Position numbers and translations under genes: made by a program. Shown in pieces: positions 9,024-17,696 of a stretch of DNA of 37,680 nt. The notes under the pieces were generated by a model. The model was not told the origin of the DNA, did no database searches, and worked only from the letters and a program-made list of their open reading frames with translations. Position 1 is the first letter of the stretch. Each line of letters begins with the position of its first letter. Source of the stretch: JADZAA01 sp039810485 (GTDB lineage Bacteria > Bacteroidota > Ignavibacteria > Kapaibacteriales > UBA961); contig JBDHXA010000023.1 in the NCBI GenBank assembly GCA_039810485.1, positions 1 through 37,680 on the forward strand, given 5' to 3'.

Positions 9024-9344
9024 TTATAGATTATATAATTCTTTCCATTGCAGCGTTCCGCCTATCAGATTGATAGGCATAAACCCCTGTTCATAAAGAA
9101 AATAGCATGCCTGACCGCTTTTATATCCGTTGTTGCAATAAATGATAATTTCATGATTGCGATATGGTTCCAACTCGGCAAGACGCTCTGACAATTCATT
9201 AAAAGGGATAAACAACGTGTCGCCAGAAATATGAAATTCGCCCCTTTCTTCATCATCTCTCACATCTAAAATCACGATTTCATCATGATTGTCCATTCGT
9301 TGTTTCAAGGACTCGGCGGATATTTTAATCATTGGAGGATACAT
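9024..9344 (-). CDS. Single-domain rhodanese-like sulfurtransferase
   Basis: From the ATG at 9344 this is a ~106-residue protein made of one rhodanese domain. It shows the early strand IVILDVRDDEERGEFHI and the active-site loop IIIYCNNGYKSGQA, whose cysteine would carry the persulfide, ending in GGTLQWKEL. Such small proteins (GlpE/PspE-like) move sulfane sulfur between a donor and a thiol acceptor. The frame continues upstream to a GTG at 9419, but those residues lie outside the domain; ATGs at 9356 and 9332 are other options. The gene sits 25 bp upstream of xerD on the same strand. Confidence 0.82.
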   Translation of the reverse strand: MYPPMIKISAESLKQRMDNHDEIVILDVRDDEERGEFHISGDTLFIPFNELSERLAELEPYRNHEIIIYCNNGYKSGQACYFLYEQGFMPINLIGGTLQWKELYNL

Positions 9345-9571
9345 AGTTCTTCGCATGTCAAAAGTGGAAACAACGCTCAGCACAAATATAGAAAATTCAT
9401 TGCCAATACACCTAAACACACCTATTATTTCAGCTTGATAACATACAACAATGCAGAAGTAATTCAGAATAACTTTATCTGCAATGTTATTTTATCACTT
9501 GAAATCGTTGTTCATTCACGTCAGTTAAAACGTATGCATTGATACAATGGTATAGTTGCCTGCATTACTTA

Positions 9572-9604
9572 TTTTGTAAAAATAATTCCTTAATTTTACA
9601 TTTG
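9572..9604 (+). promoter_or_regulatory. Bacteroidetes-type promoter of the oxidoreductase operon
   Basis: TTTTG (9572-9576), a 20-nt spacer and TACATTTG (9597-9604) match the Bacteroidetes consensus. The predicted start point near 9610 leaves a ~24-nt leader before the TTG start codon at 9634. Confidence 0.7.
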
Positions 9605-9633
9605 ATTATCATAAATATTGATGCAGATGCTTC

Positions 9634-11421
9634 TTGAAACCAACCGATATTACCAATCCTGAGTATTTCCACAAAGTTGTGGATTGCCAATTGGCTTGTC
9701 CTTCACATACTCCCGTACCAGAATATATTCGATTAATTGCTGCCGAACGTTATACCGAGGCATATATGGTTAATTGGGAATCGAATGTATTTCCGGGCGT
9801 TCTCGGACGCACATGCGATCGCCCCTGCGAGCCAGCGTGCCGACGCGGGAGAGTAGAAAATGAGCCGGTGGCAATATGCCGTTTGAAACGTGTAGCAGCC
9901 GATTACAAAGACGAAATAGAAGAATTAATTCCGCAAGCTCCTTTCCAGTCCAACGGCAAAAAAATTGCCTTAATTGGTGCGGGACCTGCTTCTCTAACAG
10001 TTGCCAGAGATCTTGCTCCTCTTGGGTACGAATTGCATCTTTTCGATGAGCATGAGCTAGGCGGCGGAATGATGCGCACTCAAATTCCATCATTTCGTTT
10101 GCCCGAGACAGTTCTCAACGAAGAAGTAAACTACATTTTAAATATGGGAATTCATGCGCATTTCAAGCAGTATGTTTCCAGCATGAAAGAAGTGTTAGAC
10201 AAAGATTACGATGCTGTATTTGTTGGCAGCGGCGCTCCTCGCGGCAAAGATCTTGATTTGCGCGGTCGTAAAGAAGCTGCTAAAAATATCCATATCGGCA
10301 TAGAATGGCTTGCAAGCGTTGCCTTTGAGCACACTCGAACAATTGGAAAAAGGGTTTTGGTGTTAGGCGGCGGAAATACTGCAATGGATTGTTGCAGAAC
10401 AGCGCGAAGATTAGGCGGAGAAGACGTAAAAGTGGCAGTGCGAAGCCCCTTCAAAGAAATGAAGGCGTCGCCTTGGGAAATAGAAGATGCATTGCATGAG
10501 GACATACCGATTCTTGACAATCATGTGCCGTTAGAGTTTGTCGTCGAAAACGGCAAATTGAAAGGCATGACCTTCCAAAAAGTGAAGGCAATCTACGAAG
10601 ACGGGCGCCGAAAACTTGTGCCGACAGGCGAACAGGACGTATTTTTTGAAGCTGACGATGTGCTGGTTGCCATTGGTCAAGAAAATGCTTTTCCTTGGAT
10701 AGAGCGCAATCTCGGCATTGAATTTAACAAATGGGAAAATCCGACGTTAAACGACTTTACTTTCCAATCTACATTGCCAAATGTATTTTTTGCCGGCGAC
10801 GCTGCTTTTGGCCCTAAAAATATTATTACATCGGTTGCTCAAGGGCATCAAGCGGCTATTTCGATTGATTTATTTTGCAGCGATAAAGTATTAACAGATC
10901 GTCCTCATCCGCATACGAATCTTCTCAGTCAAAAAATGGGAATTCACGAGTGGATTTACGATAATGATGTTACAAACGATCTGCGCTTCAAAGTTCCGCA
11001 TGCAGACAAAAAATCCTCGCTCAAAGACAGAAAATTAGAAGTTGAATTAGGGTTTGATCTTCAAACAGCATTCAAAGAAGCTCAGCGTTGCCTTAACTGC
11101 GACATACAAACAGTTTTCTTTGCGGATAAGTGCATAGAATGTGACGCCTGCATGGATATTTGTCCGACATCTTGCATCAACTTTACCGCCAACGGCGAAG
11201 AAGAAGACTTGCGCGGACGATTGCTTGCGCCTGCGCTCAATACCGAACAAGATTTGTACGTATCAACAAGTTTAAAAACGGGCAAAGTAATGGTGAAAGA
11301 TGAGAATGTCTGTTTGCATTGCGGTCTGTGCGCAGAGCGATGCCCAACTTCAGCTTGGGACATGCAAAAGCATATTTATCAGATTGTAAGAGCCGGTCGT
11401 CAGTGCAGAATAATTGCATAA
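9634..11421 (+). CDS. GltD-like FAD/NAD(P) oxidoreductase fused to a 2x[4Fe-4S] ferredoxin domain
   Basis: The 595-residue protein has an N-terminal Fe-S region (C18, C22, C61, C65, C69), an FAD motif (IALIGAGPASL, ~110-120), an NAD(P) motif (VLVLGGGNTAMDC, ~243), and a closing flavin motif (NVFFAGDAAFGPKNI). This is the glutamate synthase small-subunit layout. The C-terminal ~120 residues add a ferredoxin domain with two CxxCxxCxxxC sets (CIECDACMDIC, CLHCGLCAERC). It is the first gene of an operon with 2-oxoacid oxidoreductase alpha and beta genes, so it most likely links that enzyme to NAD(P)(H). The start must be TTG: no in-frame ATG lies between the upstream stop (9619) and residue 45, and a later start would lose the first cysteines. 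Confidence 0.85.
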   Translation: MKPTDITNPEYFHKVVDCQLACPSHTPVPEYIRLIAAERYTEAYMVNWESNVFPGVLGRTCDRPCEPACRRGRVENEPVAICRLKRVAADYKDEIEELIPQAPFQSNGKKIALIGAGPASLTVARDLAPLGYELHLFDEHELGGGMMRTQIPSFRLPETVLNEEVNYILNMGIHAHFKQYVSSMKEVLDKDYDAVFVGSGAPRGKDLDLRGRKEAAKNIHIGIEWLASVAFEHTRTIGKRVLVLGGGNTAMDCCRTARRLGGEDVKVAVRSPFKEMKASPWEIEDALHEDIPILDNHVPLEFVVENGKLKGMTFQKVKAIYEDGRRKLVPTGEQDVFFEADDVLVAIGQENAFPWIERNLGIEFNKWENPTLNDFTFQSTLPNVFFAGDAAFGPKNIITSVAQGHQAAISIDLFCSDKVLTDRPHPHTNLLSQKMGIHEWIYDNDVTNDLRFKVPHADKKSSLKDRKLEVELGFDLQTAFKEAQRCLNCDIQTVFFADKCIECDACMDICPTSCINFTANGEEEDLRGRLLAPALNTEQDLYVSTSLKTGKVMVKDENVCLHCGLCAERCPTSAWDMQKHIYQIVRAGRQCRIIA

Positions 11422-11497
11422 GATTGTCTTTTTTACTCAACAGTTTCTATACATATTTTTCGGTAATGCAGAGAAAGGTTAACCGGTCGCAACATCA

Positions 11498-13336
11498 ATG
11501 AACAAGAACATAAGGGTTAATGATTTTGTCGTGCGTTTTGCAAACGTCAATGGCACAGGTTCGGCAAGCGCCAATACAATGTTTGCAAAATCAATTTTTC
11601 GCATGGGAGTTCCAATTTCGCCAAAAAATTTATTTCCTTCGAATATTCAGGGACTTCCTACATGGTATGATGTAAGAGTAAGCGAACAAGGATATTTAGG
11701 GCGACGCAATAGTGTAGATTTTATGATATGCCTGAATCCCCAAAGTTTGACGCAAGATATTAATTCTGTAGCACCGGGCGGGTATTTCATGTATGACAAT
11801 GCAAAACTGTTGCAAAAAAAGCATGTTCGACCGGATATTAACTATATCGGCATTCCGATGACGCAAATTTGCCAGCGAGAATACTCCGATCCGCGTCAAC
11901 GCCTATTGTTCAAGAATATGATTTATATTGGCGCGGCAGCAAAATTACTCAACATTGACTTGGAAGTAATGAAATCTGTTATTTCCGATGAATTCACAAA
12001 AAAGCCAAAACTTGTCGAGCCAAATATCAAAGCAATGATGTTTGGAGCCGATTATGCAGCCGAATATTATCCCGGCGAAATCACGCTTCGCATTGAACAT
12101 CGCGACTTAGTAGGCGACAAAATTGTCATAGACGGCAATACAACTTGTGGGCTTGGAGCGGTGTATGCAGGCGCAACTATTGCAGCATGGTATCCAATTA
12201 CGCCATCAACATCGCTCGTCAGCGCTTTCGATAAATTTGCAAGCAAGCAACGCGTCGACAAGGAAACTGGCAAAAAAAATGTCGCTGTTGTGCAGGCAGA
12301 AGACGAATTGTCCGCAATTGGGATGGTTCTCGGGGCTAATTGGAATGGCGCGCGCGCCTTTACTGCAACAAGCGGACCGGGCATTTCGCTAATGAATGAG
12401 TTTTTAGGCCTGGCATATTTTGCTGAAATTCCTGCTGTAGTGGTTGACGTGCAGAGAACCGGTCCCTCAACCGGAATGCCTACCCGCACTCAGCAGTCCG
12501 ACCTGTTAATTTGCGCTTATGCATCGCATGGCGACACAAAACATCCGTTGTTGTTTCCTTGCGACCCAAAAGAATGTTTTGATATGATGGCTGATGCCTT
12601 TGATTTTGCCGAGCAATTACAAACGCCGGTAATCATTATGTCCGATTTGGATTTAGGAATGAATCAGCATTTGTCGGAGCCATTATATTGGGATAAAAAC
12701 AGAAAGTATAAGCGCGGAAAAGTGCTAACTGCCGAAGAGCTTGAAAATTCAAAACAATTCGGCCGTTATCTTGATATTGACAATGACGGAATTCCATATC
12801 GCACAATTCCGGGAGCGCATCCAACCAAAGGTTCGTATTTTACTCGCGGCTCGTCGCGCGATGAGTATGCTCGCTATACCGAAGACAGCCCTGCCTATGT
12901 GCGAAATATGCAGCGATTGGAAAAAAAGTGGGAAACTGCAAAAGGAATGCTCTACAAGCCGGAATTCTATCAGGCAATTAACGTGTCTGATATTGGCGCC
13001 GTTTTTTACGGCACTACAACCCATTCAGCCTTGGAAGCACTGGATATGCTCAAAGCACAAGGCATTGCCATTGATATCATGCGTTTGCGCACATTCCCAT
13101 TCCATGAATCAGCAGCTAATTTTATCGAGAAGCACGATGCAGTGTTTGTCATTGAGCAAAATAGAGATGCCCAATGCCGCACTTTGCTTATCAATGAATT
13201 GGAGATTTCTCCAAAAAAATTAATTCCCATATTGAATTATGATGGAATGCCTATAACAGCCGACTTTATTTATGATGAAATTCAAAGAAAACTTTCATCG
13301 CTTCATAACAACACCGTTCACTACGCCAGACAATAA
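11498..13336 (+). CDS. korA: 2-oxoacid:acceptor oxidoreductase alpha subunit (gamma-alpha fusion), probably 2-oxoglutarate
   Basis: The 612-residue protein starts with the gamma (catalytic-C) domain, about residues 1-190 (VRFANVNGTGSASANTMFAK). The alpha pyrimidine-binding domain follows (GLGAVYAGATIAAWYPITPS, EDELSAIGMVLGANWNGARA, TSGPGISLMNEFLGLAYFAE) and then the transketolase-C-like domain near 490-600 (AVFYGTTTHSALEALDML). The gamma-alpha order with a separate beta gene is typical of KorA-type enzymes, which oxidise 2-oxoglutarate and CoA to succinyl-CoA and CO2 with electrons to ferredoxin, or run in reverse. Choosing 2-oxoglutarate over other 2-oxoacids is an inference from overall resemblance. 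The gene is 76 bp after the flavoprotein gene and 2 bp before korB. Confidence 0.88.
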   Translation: MNKNIRVNDFVVRFANVNGTGSASANTMFAKSIFRMGVPISPKNLFPSNIQGLPTWYDVRVSEQGYLGRRNSVDFMICLNPQSLTQDINSVAPGGYFMYDNAKLLQKKHVRPDINYIGIPMTQICQREYSDPRQRLLFKNMIYIGAAAKLLNIDLEVMKSVISDEFTKKPKLVEPNIKAMMFGADYAAEYYPGEITLRIEHRDLVGDKIVIDGNTTCGLGAVYAGATIAAWYPITPSTSLVSAFDKFASKQRVDKETGKKNVAVVQAEDELSAIGMVLGANWNGARAFTATSGPGISLMNEFLGLAYFAEIPAVVVDVQRTGPSTGMPTRTQQSDLLICAYASHGDTKHPLLFPCDPKECFDMMADAFDFAEQLQTPVIIMSDLDLGMNQHLSEPLYWDKNRKYKRGKVLTAEELENSKQFGRYLDIDNDGIPYRTIPGAHPTKGSYFTRGSSRDEYARYTEDSPAYVRNMQRLEKKWETAKGMLYKPEFYQAINVSDIGAVFYGTTTHSALEALDMLKAQGIAIDIMRLRTFPFHESAANFIEKHDAVFVIEQNRDAQCRTLLINELEISPKKLIPILNYDGMPITADFIYDEIQRKLSSLHNNTVHYARQ

Positions 13337-13338
13337 CA

Positions 13339-14391
13339 ATGAGCTATTTTAAACCAAAATTCAGACATCCTGAACTGACTAAAAATGAGGTTGGCTATGC
13401 AAAATCTGACTATGAAGGCGTAGTCTCAACACTATGCGCTGGATGCGGTCATGATTCCATTAGCAGCGCAATTGTTCAGGCATGTTACCAAATGAATATA
13501 TTGCCGCACCAGGTTGCAAAACTCTCCGGTATTGGCTGCTCATCAAAATCGCCGGCTTATTTTCTTAGCAATTCTCACGGATTCAACTCCGTGCATGGCA
13601 GAATGCCGTCAATTGCAACTGGCGCAAATCTTGCGAATAAAGATCTGCTTTATCTGGGCGTTTCAGGCGACGGAGATACTGCTTCCATCGGACTTGGTCA
13701 GTTTGTCCATGCTATTCGCCGCGGATTGAACATGACTTATATTGTTATGAACAACGGAACTTATGGACTGACGAAAGGACAGGACTCCGCAACTGCAGAC
13801 GTCGGCTCGATCAGCAAAGCCGGCTCCGAAAATCATTTTGCGCCAATAGATCTTTGCGCCATGGCATTAGAGCTTGGTGCCTCGTTCGTAGCGCGCAGCT
13901 TTTCAGGCGACAAGCAGCAGCTTATACCGCTCATCAAAGCAGCAATGTCGCATCATGGCTTTGCCTTGCTCGACGTTATTTCGCCCTGCGTTACTTTCAA
14001 TAACAATGCCGGCTCGACTAAAAGCTACGATTATGTTCGCGACCACGATGCAACTCTTTCCGATATCGGCTATATTGCTCCAACTTCAGAGATTACGACC
14101 GAATATGGCGAAGGCGACAATAAACTTATAGAATTGCACGACGGCTCGCATCTTAATCTGCATAAATTGTCTTCTGCTTGGGATCCTACAAATAAAGCAT
14201 CGGCTTTTACAAAACTGCATGATGCCCGCGAGAAAGGTGAAATACTCACAGGATTAGTGTATATTGACACAAAAAGTCAGGATTTGCACGATATAATTCA
14301 TACAAGCGACACATCGCTTAATAAATTAACTGAAAAAGATTTAACTCCCGACATTGACATTCTCGAGGCAATCAACGCCGCCCACAGATAA
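13339..14391 (+). CDS. korB: 2-oxoacid:acceptor oxidoreductase beta subunit, thiamine pyrophosphate binding
   Basis: The 350-residue protein carries the Fe-S cysteines of the beta family (TLCAGCGHDS and GIGCSSK, with a later SPCVTFNN). The thiamine pyrophosphate/Mg motif is VSGDGDTASIGLGQFVHAIR ending in IVMNNGTYGLTKGQ. The segment STKSYDYVRDHDA after SPCVTFNN resembles KorB proteins. Together with the alpha subunit it forms the catalytic core. Its ATG follows the korA stop by 2 nt, so the two are translationally close. A strong terminator follows the stop codon. Confidence 0.9.
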   Translation: MSYFKPKFRHPELTKNEVGYAKSDYEGVVSTLCAGCGHDSISSAIVQACYQMNILPHQVAKLSGIGCSSKSPAYFLSNSHGFNSVHGRMPSIATGANLANKDLLYLGVSGDGDTASIGLGQFVHAIRRGLNMTYIVMNNGTYGLTKGQDSATADVGSISKAGSENHFAPIDLCAMALELGASFVARSFSGDKQQLIPLIKAAMSHHGFALLDVISPCVTFNNNAGSTKSYDYVRDHDATLSDIGYIAPTSEITTEYGEGDNKLIELHDGSHLNLHKLSSAWDPTNKASAFTKLHDAREKGEILTGLVYIDTKSQDLHDIIHTSDTSLNKLTEKDLTPDIDILEAINAAHR

Positions 14392-14428
14392 TCTGTTTTG
14401 CAAGCGCTTTTGTATAGAATTGCTTTAT

Positions 14429-14463
14429 AAAACGCCTTGCAGAAATGTAAGGCGTTTTTTATT
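14429..14463 (+). terminator. Rho-independent terminator after korB
   Basis: Stem AAAACGCCTT (14429-14438) pairs with AAGGCGTTTT (14449-14458) across a 10-nt loop, followed by a T-run. It lies 38 bp after the korB stop and closes the oxidoreductase operon. Confidence 0.9.
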
Positions 14464-14518
14464 TAGCTCAAGCGAATGCATGCAATAATCATCTTTTGCT
14501 TTTTTTTCTTTTTTTGGC

Positions 14519-15733
14519 ATGTTGCGCCGCCTTTTTCATCTCGACGCTGTATTCGTGATGCTGCTTACTTTGGCAGTGTTGTGGATTCTGCAATCTGTAA
14601 CCTTGCAGGTAGATTTTCTAAATCCTCTTGCGCGCTCCATTGGTGATTTTCATTTGTCTGATGTGGTGTTTGCCAAGCTTCGCACCACAGAGATAACCGA
14701 CACTAATATCGTGCTAGTCAATATCGGCGAATTGAACCGTGCTGAAATAGCGCGGGAAATACGCAGAATATCAGCCGAATCGCCCAAAGTAATTGGCATA
14801 GACGCTTTTTTTATGCGCGAAAAATCCTCAGAATTAGACATTCCGCTTGCTGAAGCTTTAGTCGACGCGCCTCATATTGTACTATGCTCTAAACTACGCT
14901 ACAATCAAGATTCTTCACGATTCGACTCTCTGCTGCAATCTCACCCAAAATTTTCTAGCAAAGCTTCAACCGGCTTTGCAAATCTCATCAACGAAGATGA
15001 AAACGACTATATAACAATTCGGAATTTCTCTCCTTCGGAAATTTTTGGCAGGCATCGTGAATTAGCCTTTGCAACTGCTATTGCTGCTCAAGTTGACTCA
15101 ACGTCTGTTGCGCGACTTCTAGCAAGAGGTAATCCAACGGAGACAATAAACTTTCGTGGTGATTATGGACATTTTTATACTCTCGATGCAGAAACCGTTT
15201 TACAAGATACAACTTTAGATTTAAGCTTTATTCGTAATAAAATTGTTCTTTTTGGATATTTAGGGCGGTCATTGCAAAAGGTTGACTTGACTGATCGCTT
15301 TTTTACACCGCTTAACGAGCGCCCTGCCGGGCGCACATTGCCGGATATGTATGGCGTGGTTATTCATGCCAATATCATTTCCATGATTTTGCGCGGCGAT
15401 TATATCAATAATTTGCCTGAATGGGCTGAAACATTTTTCAATGTAATTTTAGCGTATTGTTTTGGCGCCTTTTTTGGATGGCTATACGTGGAGCACGATC
15501 AATGGTTCGACACAATTTCTGTAGTTCTTCAATTAGCCATTTCACTTTTTCTGCTTTTTTGCCAGTATCTCTTATTCGATTATTATCGCTTCCGTTTAGG
15601 GCTTACGCTGTGTGTGGCAGTTGTAGCTTTAAGCGGTAATATTTTAGAGGTGTATCATGATGTTCTCAAAAGCATTGCGCGAAATATGCGTGATAAGCGC
15701 AAGAATAAAAAAGCATCACTCAATAATTCTTAA
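14519..15733 (+). CDS. CHASE2-domain membrane protein
   Basis: The 404-residue protein has an N-terminal membrane helix (residues 10-30) and a large extracytoplasmic CHASE2 sensory domain. Recognisable blocks are IVLVNIGELNRAEIAREIRR, KVIGIDAFF, FRGDYGHFYTLDAETVLQD and IVLFGYLG followed by DRFFTPL. Three membrane helices follow (about 302-325, 333-356 and 361-380), then a short basic tail (RDKRKNKK). CHASE2 proteins often carry a cyclase, kinase or GGDEF output; here there is none. The signal must be passed by the membrane helices or a partner. The start of the FecR-domain gene lies inside its 3' end, so the two are probably co-translated. Confidence 0.85.
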   Translation: MLRRLFHLDAVFVMLLTLAVLWILQSVTLQVDFLNPLARSIGDFHLSDVVFAKLRTTEITDTNIVLVNIGELNRAEIAREIRRISAESPKVIGIDAFFMREKSSELDIPLAEALVDAPHIVLCSKLRYNQDSSRFDSLLQSHPKFSSKASTGFANLINEDENDYITIRNFSPSEIFGRHRELAFATAIAAQVDSTSVARLLARGNPTETINFRGDYGHFYTLDAETVLQDTTLDLSFIRNKIVLFGYLGRSLQKVDLTDRFFTPLNERPAGRTLPDMYGVVIHANIISMILRGDYINNLPEWAETFFNVILAYCFGAFFGWLYVEHDQWFDTISVVLQLAISLFLLFCQYLLFDYYRFRLGLTLCVAVVALSGNILEVYHDVLKSIARNMRDKRKNKKASLNNS

Positions 15734-16757
15734 AATCGGCAGCATTGTTTTTATTGCTGCTTTATCGGCCGGCGTTCCGCTTGCCGCTTCGGCCGGCGGC
15801 GCACTTTTTAAAGTGTTGACAGTCAAGGGACAAATCCAAGTGAAGCAGGGCGAAAACAAATCTGTTTTGCGAGCAGGACAGTCATTGCAATCCGGTGATG
15901 AATTCGACATTTCTACAGGCGGATTTATAGGCCTCATAGGTATTAATGGCGGCTCAGTGGAATTAAAAAAGCCGGGGCATTACAAAGCTGCCGATTTAGC
16001 TAAGCAATACAGCGGCAAAAAGGAGGGAGCTGCATATAAATTTGCCTCTTACATAGCCGACCAAATGACACAGCAAGACGAAGAAGAAAGCAACAGTCAA
16101 AACTATCGCTCTAAAATGGAGTCAACAGGAGCCGTCGAGAGAGCCACAGGCGAGAACGTGAATATTCTCAGCAAAACCATAGAATTAGCAGGAGGAAACT
16201 CAGATAAATCGAAGCAATTATACAAAACTGGCCAAACAACCGATTTTGATCAGCCAGTTTTGGCGCTCATGCCGCGCACCGGAAAAATTATTGACGATAA
16301 AATTGATTGTTACTGGCAGGCCGAACAGCCAGAAACGATGTGGCAAATACGATTTCGAGACAGAAATCATCAGACACTGTATGAAAAAAAGACAGCTGGA
16401 AATCATGCCTCAATCAATCTTGCCTCGCTGCGGCTTGATTCGGACGATTGCTACTTTTGGAGTGTAATACCAGCCAAAGCCGACGAGAGCCGACGCTCGG
16501 AAGAATATGCGCTCTGCACTATGAGTGCTTCCGAACAACGCGCTATTGCCGATACGGTCAAACAGCTTTCTGCCGAACTTGGATCGCTTAAAACTGCCAC
16601 AGCGCAATTAATTCTTGCTGCATTTTACGAACAAAATGAATTGTATACGCGCACAGACGCCTGCTTTCGCGAAGCCATGCGGCTCGCACCAGACGTCGAA
16701 GACATAAAAGCGGCTTTTCGTCGTTTCCGCGCAAATCAGGGTTTGCCAAGCGAGTAG
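15657..16757 (+). CDS. FecR-domain secreted protein with a C-terminal TPR-like segment
   Basis: From the ATG at 15657 the 366-residue protein overlaps the CHASE2 gene by 77 bp. A GTG at 15690 would give a tidier signal peptide (KIGSIVFIAALSAGVPLAAS) and a shorter overlap. The FecR domain spans about residues 50-110 (FKVLTVKGQIQVKQGENK, LRAGQSLQSGDEFDISTGG, GSVELKKPGHY). A variable linker leads to a beta-sandwich-like part (YWQAEQPETMWQIRFRD) and a helical repeat (AAFYEQNELYTRTDACFREA). FecR domains next to CHASE2 genes occur in several phyla, suggesting a shared periplasmic signalling or scaffold role, but the ligand is unknown. A terminator follows at 16793. Confidence 0.82.
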   Translation: MMFSKALREICVISARIKKHHSIILKIGSIVFIAALSAGVPLAASAGGALFKVLTVKGQIQVKQGENKSVLRAGQSLQSGDEFDISTGGFIGLIGINGGSVELKKPGHYKAADLAKQYSGKKEGAAYKFASYIADQMTQQDEEESNSQNYRSKMESTGAVERATGENVNILSKTIELAGGNSDKSKQLYKTGQTTDFDQPVLALMPRTGKIIDDKIDCYWQAEQPETMWQIRFRDRNHQTLYEKKTAGNHASINLASLRLDSDDCYFWSVIPAKADESRRSEEYALCTMSASEQRAIADTVKQLSAELGSLKTATAQLILAAFYEQNELYTRTDACFREAMRLAPDVEDIKAAFRRFRANQGLPSE

Positions 16758-16792
16758 AATACTTTCAATACACTTAAACCATATTCTGCAAG

Positions 16793-16824
16793 ACAAACAA
16801 GCCGGCACATGCGGGCTTGTTTGT
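16793..16824 (+). terminator. Terminator-like hairpin after the FecR gene
   Basis: ACAAACAAGCC (16793-16803) pairs with GGCTTGTTTGT (16814-16824). The hairpin and the tail TTTGTTGATATGAAA resemble the hairpin at 20094-20125. Its U-run is interrupted, so termination may be weaker. Confidence 0.65.
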
Positions 16825-16898
16825 TGATATGAAAAGAATACCGCCAGAATTTTGTAACCATTCCTTCAAAAATTGATTATTTTACTTTAATTATAAAT

Positions 16899-17088
16899 GA
16901 GCCCACTCCGAAAAGTCGGGTAATATTTCAAGTCAAAGAAAACATGGTGAAAAAGTACAGTTTTTACTCGTTTTCAAGTGAAAAACGGCAAAAAAACGAC
17001 TTTTTTAGCTCTTGAAAGATAAGTTTTTTTGAAAAATAGCGAATCTTTAGTCTGCAATTTTTATAAAATACCTTTTCGGAGTGGGCTC
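16899..17088. mobile_element. 190-bp MITE with terminal inverted repeats and target duplication
   Basis: The element begins GAGCCCACTCCGAAAAG (16899-16915) and ends with its exact inverse (17072-17088), a perfect 17-bp terminal inverted repeat. ATAAAT flanks it on both sides (16893-16898 and 17089-17094), a 6-bp target duplication. The interior is AT-rich and has no gene. The left end matches the lone end at 432-457 over 26 bp. The interior shares a 16-bp identical block (16998-17013) with the inverted second copy at 29129-29303. It is therefore a non-autonomous element, probably moved by the transposase whose remnant lies at 1-277. Confidence 0.85.
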
Positions 17089-17119
17089 ATAAATTATATT
17101 TAAGGAAATATCTTATGAA

Positions 17120-17151
17120 CTGCCTGCTGCCTGCTGCCTGCTGCTCGCTGC
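17120..17151 (+). repeat. Heptanucleotide tandem repeat (CTGCCTG)
   Basis: Three perfect CTGCCTG units are followed by CTGCTCG and a partial CTGC. It lies in the gap between the MITE and the small secreted-protein gene, about 130 bp upstream of that start. The remainder of the gap (17152-17279) is AT-rich with no gene seen. Confidence 0.85.
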
Positions 17152-17279
17152 ATAATAAATTCACACCTCCTTTTTTTCATCAAAGAAAGGTCGCCTCCAA
17201 AAAAAGAAAATATTAGAACAATTTTCTAAAAAATTATTAAATAACTTACATTTTTCTTTTTTTTAACATTGGGGATAAT

Positions 17280-17642
17280 ATGAAAACAATTTTTATATTT
17301 ATCATAACAATTATTTGTGTTCTTGGCGATGATAATGTTTTCGCAATATGTCCGCCTGGATACTACTCTTTTTCTTTTAAATTTACATACGAGTATTCGT
17401 ATCCGACACCCAACCCTCCGTTTAACGCTACATTTTTATGCCCCATGATTGTAAATTATTGTTGTCGCTGGCAACCATATCTTAAACGAGTTGAAATTAT
17501 TATTGATGAAGTTCAAAGTGACTCAACAGATTGTTTAAATCAGCTCCCGCAAGATAAAATTCAAGATTTTCAGCAACAATTACATTCTGTTGTGGAATAT
17601 TGGATAACACCCTGCTTTTCTATACCTTGTCCGTCAAATTAA
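17280..17642 (+). CDS. Small cysteine-rich secreted protein, unknown family
   Basis: The 120-residue protein starts with a signal peptide (MKTIFIFIITIICVLGDDNV, cleavage probably after VFA near residue 22). The mature part has seven cysteines (ICPPGYY, FLCPMIVNYCCRW, STDCLNQ, TPCFSIPCPS) and is rich in proline and aromatics in its first half. I do not recognise the family. It lies 54 bp upstream of the T9SS cargo gene on the same strand, so it may be co-expressed with or help that exported protein; this is a position-only guess. A sequencing check is sensible because its base use is more AT-rich than its neighbours. Confidence 0.6.
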   Translation: MKTIFIFIITIICVLGDDNVFAICPPGYYSFSFKFTYEYSYPTPNPPFNATFLCPMIVNYCCRWQPYLKRVEIIIDEVQSDSTDCLNQLPQDKIQDFQQQLHSVVEYWITPCFSIPCPSN

Positions 17643-17696
17643 ATAATTAACAAAATTAATTATTTTGTTATTAATATATTTTATCCAGAGGTTTCT

